NCBI GenBank assembly: GCA_013115135.1
Contig: JABANP010000438.1
Location: 1 to 44,628 of the forward strand
Direction of reading: 5' to 3'
Source of the DNA: Perkinsus olseni
Taxonomy: Eukaryota > Perkinsozoa > Perkinsida > Perkinsidae
Length of the DNA stretch: 44,628 nt
The position numbers and the translations under genes are program-made. The notes beneath the pieces were generated by a model. The model was not told where the DNA came from and did no database searches. It saw only the letters and a list, made by a program, of their open reading frames with translations. Of this stretch, positions 41,188 through 44,628 are shown piece by piece. The number at the start of each line of letters is the position of its first letter. Position 1 is the first letter of the stretch.

Positions 41188-41257
41188 TCCCTGGTGGTGT
41201 AGACGGTATGAGTTCGTTTTGTCAATCGAAAGGTCGGCAGTTCGAGTGCGGTGTTCA
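41188..41257 (+). pseudogene. tRNA-like relic
   Basis: TGGTGTAGACGGTATGA, then GTTTTGTCAATCG and AGGTCGGCAGTTCGAGTGC resemble the D arm, a GTC-bearing anticodon loop and the T arm of a tRNA-Asp-type molecule. The anticodon stem and acceptor do not form properly. Confidence 0.4.
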
Positions 41258-41259
41258 CC

Positions 41260-43470
41260 GGTGTTCTGTTCTCGCTGACTTTACTGAGTCCCGTTCACGT
41301 TTAAGGTCTGAAATCGCGGCCAATTTCTGAATATGAATTTCTCGTAAATATGAAGACTCACAACTGTTACGACTTCAGGTGACAATCGAATGCACGAGCT
41401 GTTCGTCCAACAACAGCGGAGCTGTGCGCACTTAACGTCCCTCAGTCCTATGATGAGTTATTACAATATTGCAAGCTTCCAGTCGCACCATATCCGAGCC
41501 GCAAGCTAGCATTGTTCCCCGCGCCCACTGTATCGGATCCGCCCTGTCATCTCTTCGAATTTCGCAGCTGTTATGATATACACAGATCATTTCTTGACAG
41601 ACTGTTCTTGGATATCGACCGTAGGCTACTATCAGTAGCGACAATTGTAAGGACAGTGCTCCACCGGCTCATAGGAGGGTGACATGTCTTTTCTTGAACT
41701 CGATACATTTCACAGTGAGATGGGGCTCGGTCGGCTTTCGTCTGATTAGAGTTTGTTCTGAATCACCGGACTGTCGCAGGCCCGGATTTTAGCGTCTGCT
41801 CTGGCAGAGCACATTGCCTCAACATCAACAGACTCGAACTAGAGAGATCGACACTTCTGTTTGCATCGGAGTTGTTGCGTTGCAGTCAGTTGATAGATCA
41901 AAGATAATCATGCACAATAACAGCGGACTGTGAGCCCTGACGCAGACGACTACATCGGGTATTACAGCCGACATGATTGTTTCGCATGAAAACCTTCAAG
42001 AAATGCGTCATAAAGATATGGTGATGGTACACAGGACATACCGGCTCCAGTGCACTACTACCGAGCCGATTCGCAGTTCGACAGCTGGCGACTCTTGCAC
42101 GAAGATAGATTAGTTTCGCGTGGGAGAACGGTGGAATTCACCTCATGAGAGAACTCGGCCTGCGCCTGCGGAACAAAAGCAGTATCACAGTTTAACTCAA
42201 CCTTCTCACGCGGGTGGTCGTCGTACTCTCGCACTGTATGGTTCTCTGCCGCTCTCACCCTAGTACGCTCACTCGCACTATAGCGACCATTCTAGTTCGG
42301 GCATCTGCGCGCCCCAGGTAGCCGTGCGCTCTGCATTGAAGTACTCAGCGCCGCTGCGACCGACACTCGTTTAATGGACGTGCGTCGTACATCAACTTAC
42401 GCCACCCACGCGGCCTTTTTGCCCACTCTGCGGGTTCTGTCGACAGCCATTGTGAGTGCCTCGCGGGCTCATCATGTTCTGGCAAGCGTCGCATCATGTG
42501 TTCGCATTCTGCTGCCACGGTTGCGGCTGTCCGTTCCGCGTGCCAGTGTCAGTCAGGCACGGGGTCTATGATAGGGCCGCTGCTGGTTACCCTGAGTCCA
42601 CATATCCACTAGAGCTGGGGTTCTGCGCGTCAACGTGGCTGAACATCGTATGTACTCCAGAATATGCATGTGTCATGGAGTTAGCAGTGAAAGTCCCACA
42701 ATGCAGAGGTGTCCACTGGTGATGACAGCAGGGAGTCGCGAAGAAACGGCGAAGAAGTAGGCAGCCAATGAAGTTCATTGAATGAGCAGTCTGTCCCTCG
42801 CTACCTCTAGGTCGTGCTGATGAAGATTTGACCTCAAATTGATCGAGTTCTTGCAAAATTGCTCTACCGCAGCAGCTCGGAGACTCCGCCTGGTATTGGA
42901 CTGCCTATTCTCGCGAGTTGCTGTCTTCTCATAGAAACAGCCTTACGCGTGATTGGTGAGCTGAGACGAGTTCAGCTCACTAGTTGTGAGTGGGCCGTGC
43001 GTGGCCGAGCAGGATCTGCATCCTGTTGACATCAGCATGGTGCCATTTTCAGTGAATCAGCCGAATTAGTGAACAGTGAAGGGAATCGGTTTTCGCTCAC
43101 GGTGAACTAGTAGGTTCAGTACAGGAGTAATGCAACAAATGATTATCACAAAGTGGAGCCCAAAGTAGGCTTTGTGCGATGTGGAGCATTCTCCCCACTG
43201 GACTGTCGCCTGTACAAATCTCAACCACCAACGCACTTGCTTCAACCAGTAGGGTCTGGGTTCATAGCTAGTGTAACTCTGCGTCGTGGAGCCGGTTCCA
43301 CTCACACGGAATGGCTATAATAATCTGAACTTTCGTCGATCGTGTAGAAAATATCATGACATCTGGACAGAGTCGAGCCGAGTTCGGTGTGCACTTGTTA
43401 TTACTCATAATGTGTTATTACTCGTTGATTACTCATTCGAGCACTCTATCGTTGTTCCTCAGACTTTAAG
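41260..43470. other. Long stretch without a resolved gene
   Basis: I see no open frame with protein character and no clear exon chain. It holds no duplicated segment that I can match elsewhere in the window. Regulatory sequence for the gene at 43480 would lie at its right edge. Confidence 0.45.
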
Positions 43471-43479
43471 TTCCTTCAT

Positions 43480-44625
43480 ATGTCGAGAACAATTCTACCA
43501 AGGTGGTTGGTCTTCATATTATTGTTATGTTCTGTACTGTCTACTCCAGCAGATTGGTGTGGAAAAAATGAAGCGACTGATATTATCGATTCTGTATGTT
43601 ATCCCAATATGTTGCCTCCTGGACATATCACCATGGATGCGTTCAGTATTGACTCAGAAGGCCGATGGTATATTGCGGGTTCGTCTGATGTTGATAACGT
43701 GCCATTTTTGTGGCGAGTGTCCAGCACGCTTGATTCGTACGAAGTCCTTGCCGAAGGTGACAAGTTCATCGACATTCAAGTTAGTCTAGATGGTTCTGCC
43801 GTTTTTGCTGTTACAGCGAAATCGGCAATTCGCTCGTATGATACTGCTTTGAAAAACAAGTATGATTTGATCGAGACTGAAGATACCAGCTTCTCGTGGA
43901 GTGGTGTAGCCTATGATGATTCTACTGGTATCCTGTTCGCTACAGCTTCGAAGAAGAATGCGGTGTACCAGTACACGCAAGGTGATGGTCACTGGTCTAC
44001 GCGTGCATTGGTAGCCGGTAATCCCTCCGGTGAAGCCTTGGACACGGCTGATGGGCTGAACAACCCTACTGTTCTCCGCTGGTATGATGGTTATCTATTC
44101 ATCCGTGTTTTTGATGGAGTGTGGCAGTGGAAGCCATTCGACTCCGCGGCGACTCAGACCTTCGGCGGAATCTATGTTTATGGTCAGCGGGGTCTCACAG
44201 TTTCGCCTGATAACTTCGTTTATTACAGCAAAACCAATAACAAGGTTTACCGTAAGCCGATCTCGAACCCTCCAGATGGTCCTGGTGATATATTTGCCGG
44301 AGCTTGTGGATGCGGCCCGGAGTCGAATCAACTCTGTAACAGTCTGGAGAGCAACTTGGTTACGTTTACACCTAGTGGGCAAGTTATCATTCAAGATTAC
44401 CCAGAATTATACGGCAACCCTGAGGATCTTTCTTTCCGTTTAGTGAGTTGGAGTCCTCACAAGTTATCCATACCTCCATGTTACGGCAGCTCTACAACTA
44501 GTGGTCCTGCGACTGGTACTACAACAACTAGTGGTCCTGTGACTAGTAGTAGTACTACTACTAGTGGTCCTGTGACTAGTACTACAACAACTAGTGGCCC
44601 TGTGACTAGTACTACTACAAACTAG
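43480..44625 (+). CDS. Secreted beta-propeller-like protein with T/S/G/P-repeat tail
   Basis: A signal peptide (P-R-W-L-V-F-I-L-L-L-C-S-V-L-S-T) is followed by a cysteine-containing N-terminus (D-W-C-G-K-N-E) and a region of about 290 residues with repeated beta-propeller-type strings (S-I-D-S-E-G-R-W-Y-I-A-G, V-S-L-D-G-S-A-V-F-A-V, A-D-G-L-N-N-P-T-V-L, L-T-V-S-P-D-N-F-V-Y-Y). NHL/SMP-30-like propellers have similar N-N-P motifs, but I cannot name the family. A C-terminal tail of about ten-residue repeats (T-S-T-T-T-T-S-G-P-V) looks mucin-like and probably O-glycosylated. The stop at 44623-44625 follows a one-base insertion relative to the earlier units, three bases before the window end, so the real protein may be longer. 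The gene is intronless within the window. Confidence 0.8.
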   Translation: MSRTILPRWLVFILLLCSVLSTPADWCGKNEATDIIDSVCYPNMLPPGHITMDAFSIDSEGRWYIAGSSDVDNVPFLWRVSSTLDSYEVLAEGDKFIDIQVSLDGSAVFAVTAKSAIRSYDTALKNKYDLIETEDTSFSWSGVAYDDSTGILFATASKKNAVYQYTQGDGHWSTRALVAGNPSGEALDTADGLNNPTVLRWYDGYLFIRVFDGVWQWKPFDSAATQTFGGIYVYGQRGLTVSPDNFVYYSKTNNKVYRKPISNPPDGPGDIFAGACGCGPESNQLCNSLESNLVTFTPSGQVIIQDYPELYGNPEDLSFRLVSWSPHKLSIPPCYGSSTTSGPATGTTTTSGPVTSSSTTTSGPVTSTTTTSGPVTSTTTN

Positions 44626-44628
44626 TGG
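44490..44628 (+). repeat. 30-bp coding repeat (TSTTTTSGPV type)
   Basis: Units of about 30 bp contain ACTAGTGGTCCTGTG and ACTAGTACTACAACA. The last visible unit carries one extra base (TACTACTACAAACTAGTGG against TACTACAACAACTAGTGG), which creates the TAG. The array continues past the window edge. Confidence 0.9.

Noticed and set aside
41432..42258. Minus-strand open frames of 66-70 codons
   Set aside because: Short, with no recognisable composition, splice structure or homologous copy in the window.

Overview
This is a nuclear window from a protist, most likely a perkinsozoan alveolate (Perkinsus or a close relative). The reasons are very short spliceosomal introns packed into housekeeping genes, tandem families of small secreted proteins, a mucin-like T/S/G/P-repeat secreted protein, interspersed eukaryotic tRNA genes, and AG acceptors just upstream of intronless start codons, as expected for spliced-leader trans-splicing. 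The assignment is inferred from these features, not from a database match.

The window has two compartments. Bases 1 to about 25,150 are repeat-rich and built by segmental duplication. They carry three intact intronless genes for one secreted 245-residue protein family (2350-3087, 7508-8245, 18672-19409), a decayed fourth copy (22661-23416) and a 5' gene relic folded into a perfect palindrome (3965-4105). Genes 1 and 2 share duplicated flanks. Gene 3 and the pseudogene sit in a roughly 4-kb tandem duplication, one copy of which carries a 732-bp inverted-repeat element that is missing from the other. A multi-exon coiled-coil gene on the minus strand (about 11.9-16.6 kb) interrupts this compartment, with a tRNA-Val gene antisense in one of its introns.

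Bases 25,700 to 37,400 are a minus-strand cluster of intron-rich genes. It contains a 12-exon D-2-hydroxyglutarate dehydrogenase (25702-28841), an i-AAA/FtsH-type AAA ATPase that stops where the peptidase domain should begin (29081-30609 and upstream), an unidentified membrane-anchored protein (31144-32589) and a TMEM145/GPR180-type seven-transmembrane protein (33207-37361). I traced the exons with consistent reading phase through all of the dehydrogenase, the AAA domain and the membrane domain of the 7TM gene. Introns in these genes are mostly 32-75 nt, and many carry one of two shared sequence cores, in either orientation, so they look like introner-type mobile introns. tRNA genes and tRNA-like fragments also sit in introns.

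Bases 38,500 to 41,100 hold pieces of at least one unidentified plus-strand gene and a 40-bp tandem repeat. The window ends in a secreted beta-propeller-like protein with a repeated T/S/G/P tail (43480-44625), whose stop codon probably comes from a one-base slip inside the repeat.
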